DNA of 64,000 bases from Gemmatimonadota bacterium. GTDB taxonomy: Bacteria; Gemmatimonadota; Gemmatimonadetes; Longimicrobiales; Gaopeijiaceae. Positions within the stretch are counted from its first letter, which is position 1. Every line of letters begins with the position of its first letter. The notes under the pieces were generated by a model. The model was given only the letters and a program-made list of their open reading frames with translations. It was not told where the DNA came from and did no database searches. Below, one piece after another: positions 1 to 8,552 of this stretch. The stretch is from positions 62,001 to 126,000 of the forward strand of contig DQPL01000089.1 in assembly GCA_015664885.1 (NCBI GenBank), given 5' to 3'. Both the position numbers and the translations under genes were made by a program.

Positions 1-1201
1 CGACCTCAACGATCACTTTGCTGGCGCGGTCTCGGCGCTCTCGTACAACGACAACGTTGTCTCGTTCAGAGTGATCGCAGGCAATCGCAGCGGAGTGCGA
101 CCCGAGGTGCAAACGGTACCGGACCACGCCGGCCTCGACGTCGTGAACAACGCACTGACGGTCACCGGTCGAGCGCGCCCGCGCCTCGCCATTTTGCGCG
201 AGAACCCGCTTGATCCCATTCGGATCGAGGGTCGTGTCACGCGAGGGGCACGCGACGTATGGCGCCAGATGACGGTGTCCTCCCCGCCACACTTCGCGGC
301 ATCCGCGCTGCGAGCCGTGCTCGTGGAGCGCGGGATCCGAGTGCAAGGCGGAATCCGTGTCGTGGAGACACCCGCCAACTCGATTGTTGGGCGCATTACA
401 GCCCCCACGGTCACGGGTCGCCGCCGAACCCGGATCCTCGCCAAGCACGTCTCCGCGCCTCTGCACGAATACCTGGCCGTGGTCAACAAGAGAAGCAACA
501 ATCTCTACGCGGAGCTTCTCTTCCGTACCGTCGGCCGTAGTGTCGAGGGTAGCGGCAGTCCGGCGGCGAGCTCGAAAGCCGTTCTGGATGCTGCCGCCGA
601 GCTCGGCGTGGCGACCGCGGATCTAGTGCTGCTGGACGGCTCTGGACTCTCGGCCGGGAGTCGTGTAACGGCTGCCTCGTTCGTCGCCCTGCTCGCGGGC
701 ATGGCCGAGACCGAGCAGTGGCCCGAGTATTGGGCGTCGATGCCGGTGGCCGGACAACGTAGGGAGCTCGGCCGCATGTACCGTACCGCGGCCGCCGGCA
801 ATCTACGTGCAAAGACCGGCACGATCGAAGGTGTGTCCGCACTCAGCGGCATGGTGCGCTCTCGAGATCAAGAGCGTCTGGCGTTCTCGATTCTCCTGAA
901 CGGGGCACCGTCGACCACGAGGGCGAAGCGTGTCGAGAACATCATCGGCGCCCGCCTCGCTCAGTTCCAAAGAGCGCCGGGCCAAGCTCCGATGGTCACG
1001 GTCGCCGAGACGACCTCTGCCACGGAGGGGACAGCCGACGACGGTAGGTACCGGGTACGTAGCGGCGAGAGCCTCAGCCTGATCGCCCAACGTCTAGGGC
1101 TTACGCTCGACGCCATGCTTCGAGCCAACCCTCGTGTCGAGCCCAACCGCATCTTCGCCGGGCAGTGGCTCGCGGTTCCTCAACCTGGCGGAGGGAGCTA
1201 G
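1..1201 (+). CDS. dacB: D-alanyl-D-alanine carboxypeptidase/endopeptidase (PBP4 type) with C-terminal LysM, 5' truncated
   Basis: The reading frame is open from base 2, so the gene begins upstream of the window. The visible part has the SxN motif of penicillin-binding transpeptidases (SNN, codons at 494-502, in KRSNNLYAELL) and the KTG motif (KTGT, 812-823), which fit the S13/PBP4 family. The N-terminal SxxK serine is off the window. The last ~50 residues read as one LysM repeat (YRVRSGESLSLIAQRLGL ... FAGQWLAVP), a peptidoglycan-binding module not usual on E. coli DacB; here it probably tethers the enzyme to the cell wall. The protein would act in the periplasm, trimming or cutting peptide cross-links. 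One base separates its stop from the stop of the convergent aminotransferase gene. Confidence 0.9.
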   Translation, partial: DLNDHFAGAVSALSYNDNVVSFRVIAGNRSGVRPEVQTVPDHAGLDVVNNALTVTGRARPRLAILRENPLDPIRIEGRVTRGARDVWRQMTVSSPPHFAASALRAVLVERGIRVQGGIRVVETPANSIVGRITAPTVTGRRRTRILAKHVSAPLHEYLAVVNKRSNNLYAELLFRTVGRSVEGSGSPAASSKAVLDAAAELGVATADLVLLDGSGLSAGSRVTAASFVALLAGMAETEQWPEYWASMPVAGQRRELGRMYRTAAAGNLRAKTGTIEGVSALSGMVRSRDQERLAFSILLNGAPSTTRAKRVENIIGARLAQFQRAPGQAPMVTVAETTSATEGTADDGRYRVRSGESLSLIAQRLGLTLDAMLRANPRVEPNRIFAGQWLAVPQPGGGS

Positions 1202-1202
1202 C

Positions 1203-2351
1203 TCAACCCGCTGCTAGCAGCCCCACAACGCGCTCCATCTCTTCGACGGTGTTGTAGAAGTGCGGCGCGAAGCGAATCGCGCCGTCACGCACCGAGAATA
1301 CCACCCGCTCCCGCCGCAGGTCGGCAGCCACCGTGCTGACATCGGGGGGGAAGAACGAGATGATGCCGGCACGCCTCGCGGACTCCAACGGCGTCCACAT
1401 GCGCACGTCGGACCTCGCCGACGCCCACTCGATGAGCGGCTCATGCACGTGGAGGATGTGGTCCCGAATGGACTCGACCCCCACCTCGAGCAGAATCTCA
1501 ACCGACCGGGCTAGCCCGAGGTAGTCCTGAACGCCCAGAGTGGCTGGCTCGAACTTGCGGGCGTTGCCCCGCCACTCCTGTTCGTACTGTCGCGTATCCA
1601 AGACCCTCGGGGATCCCTCCAGGGCCAACCATGATGGTACCGGAGGATCGAAGCGACCGAGTAACTCCCGGCGAATCCAGGTAAAGCCGGATCCGAAGGG
1701 AGCGCATAGCCATTTCTGACCGCCCGCAGAGACGACGTCCGCGTGCACGTCGTGGACGCGAAACGGTGCCGCACCCAGGCCCTGAATCGCGTCGACACAG
1801 AACAACACATCGTGGGCCTTGCAACCGGCTCCGAGGCGCGCCAGGTCTGCTCGATATCCCGACGCGAACTGCACCATCGACACCGAGAGCGCTCGCACTC
1901 CCTGGCGCTCGACGGCGGCGAGAAGCGCTGTTTCGTCCGGCAATGCGTCCGAGTCACAGGGTACCACGACGACTCGGAAGCCGCGCTGCTGCAATGACTT
2001 CCACGGCAGCACGTTGGCCGGGAACTCACCGGCGCTGACGATCACGTCCCCCGGTGGTCCGCTTCCCACCAAAGCCGCTGCCAGGGTCATGCCGAACGTG
2101 GTGTTCGGTACGAGCGCGATTTCGCTTGCGGAACCGCCAATCAGCTCCGCGAGAGCGGACCGGCACCGGTGCTGCGCGGCTCCCAGTTCCCGCTCCTCGA
2201 AGCCATGCGTTCGGTTTCGGGAGAGCGTGAGATCGGCCGACTCGCGCGCCGAGGAGTCCGGCACCAATCCCCAGCTCGCGCTGTTGAAGAAGATGCCCTC
2301 GCAGGGCCGAGCGTACTCGCGGGCGCAGACCCGCGCGATGGTTTCGCTCAC
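1203..2351 (-). CDS. Class V aminotransferase family protein (PLP-dependent)
   Basis: This 382-residue protein has the fold-type I PLP layout of the class V group (cysteine desulfurase, isopenicillin N epimerase, kynureninase-like). It has an N-terminal FFNSASWGLVP segment, the aspartate that contacts the PLP ring nitrogen at about 187 (VDAIQ), and the Schiff-base lysine at about 213 in SAGGQKWL. The exact substrate cannot be read; the desulfurase cysteine loop is not evident, so an epimerase/lyase-type member is as likely as a desulfurase. It is the last gene of a minus-strand set (AraC-like regulator, 82-residue protein, this gene), 16 bases after the small gene, and is probably co-transcribed with it. 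Confidence 0.85.
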   Translation of the reverse strand: MSETIARVCAREYARPCEGIFFNSASWGLVPDSSARESADLTLSRNRTHGFEERELGAAQHRCRSALAELIGGSASEIALVPNTTFGMTLAAALVGSGPPGDVIVSAGEFPANVLPWKSLQQRGFRVVVVPCDSDALPDETALLAAVERQGVRALSVSMVQFASGYRADLARLGAGCKAHDVLFCVDAIQGLGAAPFRVHDVHADVVSAGGQKWLCAPFGSGFTWIRRELLGRFDPPVPSWLALEGSPRVLDTRQYEQEWRGNARKFEPATLGVQDYLGLARSVEILLEVGVESIRDHILHVHEPLIEWASARSDVRMWTPLESARRAGIISFFPPDVSTVAADLRRERVVFSVRDGAIRFAPHFYNTVEEMERVVGLLAAG

Positions 2352-2367
2352 GGCCCCCGAACGAGCG

Positions 2368-2616
2368 TCACGCCGGAGGTAGCGCGGTATCCCGCCCGAC
2401 CGCCGACTTGAGCCTCTTGCGCAGCTCTACGATGGACATCGTCATGAGCGTGCGCCGTGCAGTGCGCTCGGAGTTCCAGCGAACGTCCACCAGACAACTC
2501 TCCTCGCCCACGTCGTCCGCGAGTACCAGATAGAACCGACCCTTGTAGTCCGCGCCGTCCTGCTCACGGACGGACGCGGTCCAGGTCCGGCCTTCCGCGT
2601 CTGAAAAGTCTCGCAT
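2368..2616 (-). CDS. Small conserved-looking hypothetical protein (82 aa)
   Basis: The ATG at 2616 opens a short frame beginning MRDFSDAEGRTWTASV and containing GADYKGRFYLVL and a basic C-terminal helix (IVELRKRLKSAVG). The frame remains open further upstream, but that part overlaps the regulator gene in another frame and reads as shadow sequence. There is no signal peptide, membrane segment or recognised domain. The mix of a small beta-rich N-terminal half and a C-terminal helix suggests a small cytoplasmic protein. It sits 31 bases after the AraC-like gene and 16 bases before the aminotransferase gene on the same strand, so an operon is likely. Function unknown. Confidence 0.65.
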   Translation of the reverse strand: MRDFSDAEGRTWTASVREQDGADYKGRFYLVLADDVGEESCLVDVRWNSERTARRTLMTMSIVELRKRLKSAVGRDTALPPA

Positions 2617-2647
2617 CGTTCTCTCGATTCGGGTGCGACCGACGTCG

Positions 2648-3427
2648 CTACACGACGAACAAACCTCGCGGCTGGTGCCGTCCCAAGCCACACGTCGCCA
2701 GGAATGCGTCCAGCACCGGCTCGAGGCCTCCGGCCTCCCGGATCTCCATCGGGGTCGCGCCCGTGTAGTTCCGAAGAGCGCGACGAAACCCTGCGCCGCT
2801 GGAATATTCCAGTTGCCGAGACACACTCTCGCCTGTGCGACCAGCGTCCCCGAGCCAACGGCCCGCGTGCAGGAGCTTGGCCCACACGAGCAAGTGACCC
2901 GCCGAGGGAAGTCCGCTCGCCTTCAAGCGTACAGACAGGTGGGCCCTCGTGACCCCTGCACGTGCCGCCAGCTCGTCGGTCCTCCACCCGAGCTGCGCAC
3001 CGCGCAGCGCAAGGCGCACCGCCAAGGTCTCGCTGGCCGGTAGGTGGGCACTCACCGCGCGAGTCACCAGAGCCTCAGTGCTCAGGCCGAAGCCGGTGCG
3101 AATCGCCCTCGCGACCCCCGCATGCAACTCGTCGAGGTGAGTGAGCACGAGGTTTCCAAGCCCCGCACGTCCGAGCCGAAAGAGACCCCATGGATCGGTA
3201 CCCGAGCGCGCCACGAGTACGAGCCAGAGGCTGGGGAAGCGCACCGTGAACTCCTCGACAGCAGCCTTCAAGCCCACATCTTCGGGAACCAGCTCCGCAT
3301 CGAGCACCACGCCGGTCACCGGTCGCTCTGCGGCCAGACCCATCAAACACGCCCACGAACTCGCGTGCACGATCGCGATAATCCTCGAACCGGAGAACGT
3401 TCGAAGTGGACACAACTCTCCTCCCAA
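2648..3427 (-). CDS. AraC-type helix-turn-helix regulator
   Basis: The protein has 259 residues. The last ~95 match the general shape of an AraC/XylS DNA-binding domain: a first helix-turn-helix around AARAGVTRAHLSVRLKASGL and a second ending in GFRRALRNYTGATPMEIRE, the usual closing signature of the family. The N-terminal ~150 residues are not a cupin and look like a receiver- or GAF-like alpha/beta domain; no phospho-acceptor motif is convincing. It is the first gene of the minus-strand group with the small protein and the aminotransferase, and it diverges from the EamA transporter across a 76-base gap, so it may control either side. The ligand is unknown. Confidence 0.75.
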   Translation of the reverse strand: MGGELCPLRTFSGSRIIAIVHASSWACLMGLAAERPVTGVVLDAELVPEDVGLKAAVEEFTVRFPSLWLVLVARSGTDPWGLFRLGRAGLGNLVLTHLDELHAGVARAIRTGFGLSTEALVTRAVSAHLPASETLAVRLALRGAQLGWRTDELAARAGVTRAHLSVRLKASGLPSAGHLLVWAKLLHAGRWLGDAGRTGESVSRQLEYSSGAGFRRALRNYTGATPMEIREAGGLEPVLDAFLATCGLGRHQPRGLFVV

Positions 3428-3503
3428 ATACTATGTCGGAGGCACACTTCAATTTAGCGAACACCGCGAGGGTCCCACAACGACCCAGCGTCACCTATTC
3501 CCC

Positions 3504-4409
3504 ATGACTCTTCGCACGCGTGGCCTCCCCACCGATCTCGGACTGCTTTTCATGGCCGCGATCTGGGGCGTCAACTTCTCGGTCCTCAAGCTCGTGCTGA
3601 GGGACCTCGATCCGCTCGCGCTCAACGCGCTGCGCTTTCCGCTGGCGTCACTGGCGCTGTGGACCCTCGTCCGGCGGCTTCCTGGAGCCTCGAGGCCGAA
3701 GCCCGGTGACGTCGTCCGTATCCTCGCCCTGGGCATCTTCGGCAACATCGCCTACCAGCTCTGCTTCATCTTCGGGCTGGACTGGACCCTGGCGGGCAAC
3801 GCTAGCCTCTTGTTGGCGACTACCCCGATATGGACCGTCATTCTCTCGAGCGCCGTGGGGCACGAGCGGCCCGGGACGTGGGTGTTCGCCGGGATCCTCG
3901 GCACCTTCGCCGGCATGTTCCTGGTGATCGCGGGACGTGGCGACGCGCTCGACTTCGGCAACGATTCGCTACGCGGCGATCTCCTCATGGTAGTTTCCGC
4001 GATTCTATGGTCGATCTACACGGTCGGGGGCCGCACGCTCGTACGCAAATACGGCGCCCTACGCATGACCACGTGGACACTGTCGGCCGGGACGCCGGTT
4101 CTGGTGCTCATGGGGGTTCCGTCGCTTCTCAGCACCGACTTCAGTGCGGTCTCGACCGGCGCCTGGTTTGGCGTGCTGTTTTCAGGAGTGTTCGCGATCG
4201 GGGTCGCCTACCTGCTCTGGTACCGGGGCGTGCAGCGCCTGGGCAATAGCCGCACGGCGGTCTACTCCAACCTGGTGCCGGTAGCGGCTCTGATCACCGC
4301 ATGGATCTGGCTCGGCGAGGTGCCGACAGGACCGCAAATCGCGGGCGCCGGAGTGATTCTTGTGGGCCTGTCGGTGGCGAGGCTAGCTCAGGCGCCGGAG
4401 CCCAGCTGA
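3504..4409 (+). CDS. EamA/DMT-family transporter
   Basis: This 301-residue polytopic membrane protein has about ten hydrophobic segments in two homologous halves, as in drug/metabolite transporters of the EamA type. Family-like sites are the first helix with MAAIWGVNFSVLKLVLRDLDP and the second-half segment GVAYLLWYRGVQRLGNSRTA, followed by NLVPVAALITAWIWLGE. I chose the ATG at 3504 because it places a short cytoplasmic tail before helix 1; the frame remains open upstream, but that sequence overlaps the divergent regulator and looks non-coding. It would sit in the inner membrane, exporting amino acids or small metabolites; substrate not determinable. Its last 22 bases overlap the convergent zinc-ribbon gene. 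Confidence 0.88.
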   Translation: MTLRTRGLPTDLGLLFMAAIWGVNFSVLKLVLRDLDPLALNALRFPLASLALWTLVRRLPGASRPKPGDVVRILALGIFGNIAYQLCFIFGLDWTLAGNASLLLATTPIWTVILSSAVGHERPGTWVFAGILGTFAGMFLVIAGRGDALDFGNDSLRGDLLMVVSAILWSIYTVGGRTLVRKYGALRMTTWTLSAGTPVLVLMGVPSLLSTDFSAVSTGAWFGVLFSGVFAIGVAYLLWYRGVQRLGNSRTAVYSNLVPVAALITAWIWLGEVPTGPQIAGAGVILVGLSVARLAQAPEPS

Positions 4410-5164
4410 TCACGGTGGACGAGCTCGGGAAACTCGTAGTACAAGACGCCTTCCTTCGAGATTTCCGAGCGGATACGAAAGCCGTCGTCCATCGATGTGA
4501 GGATCTTGTCCGCCGTGGCAAGCGATAGGTTCATGTCCGCCGCGACCTCCGTGACGGTCAGCCTACCCCCCCTCATGCCGGCAAGCTTGAGGATCTTCCT
4601 TTCGAGTCCCTGCATGAGTGCCTTGCGGCGATCCTGCAGGCCCTGCCATCCCCAGTAAAACATGCCGGATCCACCAGCTCCGATGACGGAGCCGACCGCA
4701 ACCGCGGCCATCTCCCATTCCACGAACCCGATCAGCACCATCAAGCTCCCGAGCAGGACCATCCCCACACCAAGGACCCTGCGCTTGAGGCCCGCGCCCG
4801 GTAGGAGCTCGGCCGGCTGCGCCTCCATCATCATCATGCGCTCGGGCTCCGGACCCGTAACCGCGAGCGCTCTCGACGCATGCTCCCAACCCAGTCCGCA
4901 GCGCGGGCAGATCAAGTGCTTGCGACGGGCGGCCCAGTAGATGAGGCCACCAAATCCGTAGGTGAACAGCGACACACCGACGAGCATGCCCACGTGCCCA
5001 GCTCTACGGAAATACGGAATCCCCTCGCCCTGGTACGAGCATTTGGGGCACCGGCGCACGCCCGCCGGGCGCGTCAGTGCCGCTCCGACCGGCGTGGAGG
5101 TCCCGCAAGTGGGACACCGCGCAGCGCCCGGTTGGAGATTCTCGCCGCAAGTTGAACAGCGCAT
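4388..5164 (-). CDS. Zinc-ribbon membrane protein with C-terminal winged-helix-like segment
   Basis: The protein has 258 residues. Residues 1-22 form a four-cysteine zinc ribbon (CSTCGENLQPGAARCPTCG). A CPKC pair lies near 39-42 and a CPRC pair near 86-89, with a hydrophobic helix between them (MLVGVSLFTYGFGGLIYWAA). Two more hydrophobic helices follow at about 130-170. The C-terminal ~65 residues (RLTVTEVAADMNLSLATADKILTSM ... GVLYYEFPEL) read as a winged helix. The arrangement suggests an inner-membrane protein with cytoplasmic metal-binding and DNA- or protein-binding ends. Function unknown. The 3' end overlaps the convergent transporter gene by 22 bases. Confidence 0.75.
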   Translation of the reverse strand: MRCSTCGENLQPGAARCPTCGTSTPVGAALTRPAGVRRCPKCSYQGEGIPYFRRAGHVGMLVGVSLFTYGFGGLIYWAARRKHLICPRCGLGWEHASRALAVTGPEPERMMMMEAQPAELLPGAGLKRRVLGVGMVLLGSLMVLIGFVEWEMAAVAVGSVIGAGGSGMFYWGWQGLQDRRKALMQGLERKILKLAGMRGGRLTVTEVAADMNLSLATADKILTSMDDGFRIRSEISKEGVLYYEFPELVHRDQLGSGA

Positions 5165-5258
5165 GGACCGCCGGAAACAGATGGTTGCCTAAATCGACTC
5201 TGCTCCTTACGGGGAGCCAAGTGAGAAGATTCAGCCGTTTTTAGCCTGTTATTCCAGG

Positions 5259-7391
5259 CTAGTCCAGCCGAATCACGCGCATCCTGAGCACCGCGCCAGA
5301 GGGGCTCGCCCCCCCGGCCTCACCACCGAGCCGCAACGTCACCGAGCCCTGCAAGGTCGGTACCACAATGTAGTACTGCACGGACGAGGACCATAGCGAT
5401 CCCGACCGAGTGAAGTCAGCGGAGCCGAGCGCTTCAGGGTTCAAGGCAAAATCGTTGGCGAGGAATTCACGCAAATCCAGTCCCGGATACGTGAGTCGGC
5501 TCGCCACACCGTCCTGGCCATCCAGATAGACCGCTGCCCACCAGTCTGCGAGCAGTTCTTCCCATGGGACGCCAACACGAGCCGTGACATTGTCCGTCCC
5601 GGTGGTGGTCGTGCGCGTGAGCTGCCCGAGAACGCCGACTCCCTTCTGCGCGGCGAGATACAAGACGTGCAGCCACCCCACACCTCGCTCCTCAAGCGAC
5701 CCTCTACCACCCGCCCCCACGAGCAAGCTCGTCGAGGACGGGTTGGCCAGGTACCGGCGGGCCCGGCCCGAATTGCCTACTCTGAAAAGCTGGGTGGCGA
5801 AGGAGTTCTCTGCCAGCTCATACTCGCTGGCGACCAGCTCCTCCGCCATCTGCGCCAGCCCCTCGGAAAGCCACAGCGCCTCGGTGGACGCGGCCTCGAG
5901 CACTAGGACGCGTTCGTTGAAGTGCACCATGTGTTGGAACTCGTGTGCCAAAACCGCGGGCGTCACTTCGAGCACATTCTGCTTCGGCCTGGCGTCGGAA
6001 AACTCTCCGGCCGGGTCCGGCACGAGCGAGTAGAAAATCTCCCCGTTGTTGCTGCCTTCGCGATCGGGCAGCAGATCGATACCGTAGTAGAAACCGCCCA
6101 CGAAGCCGGTCGAGCCCCTCGGAGTGAGACTATTCACGGTGGGCGTGAAGAGGATCACCACGCGTTGGTTGCCATCCAGGTCCGACTCATCTCCAAACGC
6201 ATTCCTCACCGTTGGATAAATGACCTCGTCGAAGCGTCGCCCGAAGTCCGCCAGGTCGGACGTGCTGAGGCCGCCTCCGGGAGCCTTCTCATCGACGTAG
6301 AGCGCGGCCCGAGCACCCACGTACTTCGCTACTGCGTTGACTTCATCGAACTCACTGTCCGCATTGAATACCTGGAACGTCCGGGTGTGGCCTACGCTCG
6401 GCACCGCCCCCTCTACTCGAAGCGGTCCTGTCTGCCTGCGAGCGACCCCTTCGCGAACGAGCACCGCCTCGCTGCGCCTCAGCAGCTCCTCGAAACGCGC
6501 TTGGGGGCTTACCCCCCCCGCCACCTCGAGCGTCGCTTGAGCGCCGGCCTGCCGTTGAGCTTGCGGCGAAGCATCCCCTACGAGCCCGGTAACCTCGAAG
6601 TCATGCTGTGCCCCACCGATCGTGCTGGCCGACATCGCCTGCACTAGGTACGACGCACCACCGAGCCCCGACAGGCGCAGGCACGGAAAACTCGAGTCAT
6701 CGGCCATGTCGACGACCTCGCCCACGCTGAGCACAGTCGCGTCTGAAGCGCCCGTCACTTCAAGCGCGAGGGCTTCGCTCTTTACGGCGCCCAGCTGAGC
6801 GGTCACCTGAACCGACCGGGTAGGCAGGCACACAGGCACGAGCACCTCGAGCTCGGTCGAGCTCGCAGAGGTCACGCGCCCGCGGATGCCCGAGAAGAGA
6901 ACGACGTTGTGGTCTGGCGTTGGGCTGAAATTGTTTCCGGAGAGTGTGATCGCGGTGCCCGCGGCCGCCTCTGAGACAGACAGCGCATCCAAGGCCGGGC
7001 GGTCGACTGCGAAGACCGTGAAGTTGACGGTCGCGGACTCCTGCTCCGTGACGGAGGCCTTGATCACGACATCACCCGGCACACTGCCGAGCCGTATGCT
7101 CGCAAACGAAGAACCCGACTTGTCCGTCAGGGTAGCGGGTGAGCCCGAGAACGTCGCGTCGCCTTCGACGACCTGCCAGAGTACCCCGACTTCCTTCCTC
7201 GGCGTCCCAGTCGAAGTGGTACTCACCACTACTTGTAAGCGCGCAGGCAGCGCCTGTCCCACGGCCCCGAACTGTCCGTCGCCGCTCGCCGCCACGATCG
7301 ACACGGGCGGCAGACCTGGCTCGGTCGGATTCTCCCCACACGCGACCAAACAGAGCAAGAGGGCGGACGCCCGTACACGAACGGCCCTCAA
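5259..7391 (-). CDS. Secreted or lipid-anchored HExxH metalloprotease with Ig-like and IPT/TIG domains
   Basis: The 710-residue product starts with a lipoprotein signal (LLLCLVACGE, cysteine near 18). Residues ~27-129 look like an Ig-like (Big-type) domain and ~132-212 like an IPT/TIG domain (SVSEAAAGTAITLSGNNFSP). The catalytic part has HEFQHMVHFNE near 483-493 and WLSEGLAQMAEE near 507-518, a gluzincin layout with the downstream glutamate as third zinc ligand, similar to M30 hyicolysin-like peptidases. The start is a TTG that overlaps the TGA of the upstream SH3b gene in a TTGA quartet, which implies translational coupling. A small hairpin (5242-5248 with 5255-5261) covers the stop codon. 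It probably acts on the outer surface or in the periplasm. Confidence 0.8.
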   Translation of the reverse strand: MRAVRVRASALLLCLVACGENPTEPGLPPVSIVAASGDGQFGAVGQALPARLQVVVSTTSTGTPRKEVGVLWQVVEGDATFSGSPATLTDKSGSSFASIRLGSVPGDVVIKASVTEQESATVNFTVFAVDRPALDALSVSEAAAGTAITLSGNNFSPTPDHNVVLFSGIRGRVTSASSTELEVLVPVCLPTRSVQVTAQLGAVKSEALALEVTGASDATVLSVGEVVDMADDSSFPCLRLSGLGGASYLVQAMSASTIGGAQHDFEVTGLVGDASPQAQRQAGAQATLEVAGGVSPQARFEELLRRSEAVLVREGVARRQTGPLRVEGAVPSVGHTRTFQVFNADSEFDEVNAVAKYVGARAALYVDEKAPGGGLSTSDLADFGRRFDEVIYPTVRNAFGDESDLDGNQRVVILFTPTVNSLTPRGSTGFVGGFYYGIDLLPDREGSNNGEIFYSLVPDPAGEFSDARPKQNVLEVTPAVLAHEFQHMVHFNERVLVLEAASTEALWLSEGLAQMAEELVASEYELAENSFATQLFRVGNSGRARRYLANPSSTSLLVGAGGRGSLEERGVGWLHVLYLAAQKGVGVLGQLTRTTTTGTDNVTARVGVPWEELLADWWAAVYLDGQDGVASRLTYPGLDLREFLANDFALNPEALGSADFTRSGSLWSSSVQYYIVVPTLQGSVTLRLGGEAGGASPSGAVLRMRVIRLD

Positions 7392-8434
7392 CGTCGTCCA
7401 CCCTCGCGCGTGACGCTCAGGAGGTCGACGATTGGCGTACCGGTCAGGACGGACGCCCCAGTTCGGACTCTAGCCGTCACCGTCATGTACTCGAGCGGGA
7501 CGAAACCCTCCACTTCCGACAAGCGATCGGGCGGGATGGCCACGTATACGAACTGTCCGCCGTCGCCACCAAAACGACACAAGAGAAACGGCTCTCCCTC
7601 GAAAAAGTCGGTGCGTACCGCCTCCGCCTTCTCCTGGGAGATGAACTGCAAGCGCCACGAGATGACGCGCCCGGCAAACGCCTCGGAATCCAGCGCGATG
7701 TCATCCGGCGACAGGGCCCCGGGTTCAAGCGAACCATCCTGTGCGCTAGGGGTGTTCGGCTGCCATATCCACCCCTCCACGCGGACGCGGACCCAGTTCC
7801 CTTGCCTGGCGGTCACCTCGAGCTCGGCCCCTGGGGCCGCGGTTGCAAGCGTGTCGCCGTCCGGCGCACTGAGAATGACAGCCCCGACGTCTCCGACACC
7901 CGTGAACCCGGCGGGCCGGCTCACCGACGGAGACGAGGGAGTCGAGCTGGCGTCCGAGGGCGTCGCGCCGGTCGGCGAGGCGTCCGTGGGCGAGCCCGCA
8001 ACCTCCGCCACCGAGGGACCCCACACCCACCCCCTACGACGGATCAGAATCCACCCCGGTACTCGGCGGACCTCTTCGAGTAACGTGCCGCGCTCCAAGC
8101 GTCCAAGGATCGTCCCCGAGGGCGCGTCCCTGAGGTTTTCTCCCTCCGGCTCGGAAACCACGAGCTCGAACGCGGCGTCGCGACTCACCTGCAGGGAACG
8201 CGTCCACATCCATCCCTCGAGATCCACCTGGACCCAATTGCCCTGCCGCGCCACGATCTGCACCGAAACTCCCCCGGCCAGGCGGGCGAGGATCTGTCCA
8301 TTGGGGGTCCCGCGAAAATTCTCCTCCGCGCGCAAGCTTGCTAGGCCTTGTGCACGGACGCCCTCGGCGCCCAGTCCGAGCAACGACACGAGCAGGAGCA
8401 ACCATCCGTTCGTAGTACCTTTCGGGTTCGGCAT
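7388..8434 (-). CDS. Exported protein with three SH3b domains
   Basis: This 348-residue protein has a Sec signal (WLLLLVSLLGLGAEGVRAQG, cleavage near AQG). Three bacterial SH3-like units follow: ENFRGTPNGQILARLAGG ... WVQVDLEGWMW, ENLRDAPSGTILGRL ... WILIRRRGWVW, and a more degenerate third unit ending WVRVRVEGWIWQPN. A Ser/Pro/Thr-rich linker separates the second and third, and the last ~95 residues form a separate mixed alpha/beta region. SH3b domains commonly bind peptidoglycan or proteins in the envelope. The gene is directly upstream of the HExxH protease and overlaps its TTG start by 4 bases, so this protein may anchor or regulate the protease. Confidence 0.82.
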   Translation of the reverse strand: MPNPKGTTNGWLLLLVSLLGLGAEGVRAQGLASLRAEENFRGTPNGQILARLAGGVSVQIVARQGNWVQVDLEGWMWTRSLQVSRDAAFELVVSEPEGENLRDAPSGTILGRLERGTLLEEVRRVPGWILIRRRGWVWGPSVAEVAGSPTDASPTGATPSDASSTPSSPSVSRPAGFTGVGDVGAVILSAPDGDTLATAAPGAELEVTARQGNWVRVRVEGWIWQPNTPSAQDGSLEPGALSPDDIALDSEAFAGRVISWRLQFISQEKAEAVRTDFFEGEPFLLCRFGGDGGQFVYVAIPPDRLSEVEGFVPLEYMTVTARVRTGASVLTGTPIVDLLSVTREGGRR

Positions 8435-8552
8435 CAGGGCTGAAACGATCCGGGTCTGGTGGTGTTAGATGTGCGTTCGGTCAGCCTGAAGTCTGGCCGG
8501 GCTGTCGATTAGCGTCAATCAATCCAACGTAGGAGAGGAGCGCTCCGCCCCC

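Noticed and set aside
5242-5261. Hairpin TAGCCTG/CAGGCTA with an adjacent run of five T
   Set aside because: As a terminator the T-run is on the wrong side: on the minus strand, where it would be needed, the stem is followed by A residues. Kept only as a note on the stop codon.
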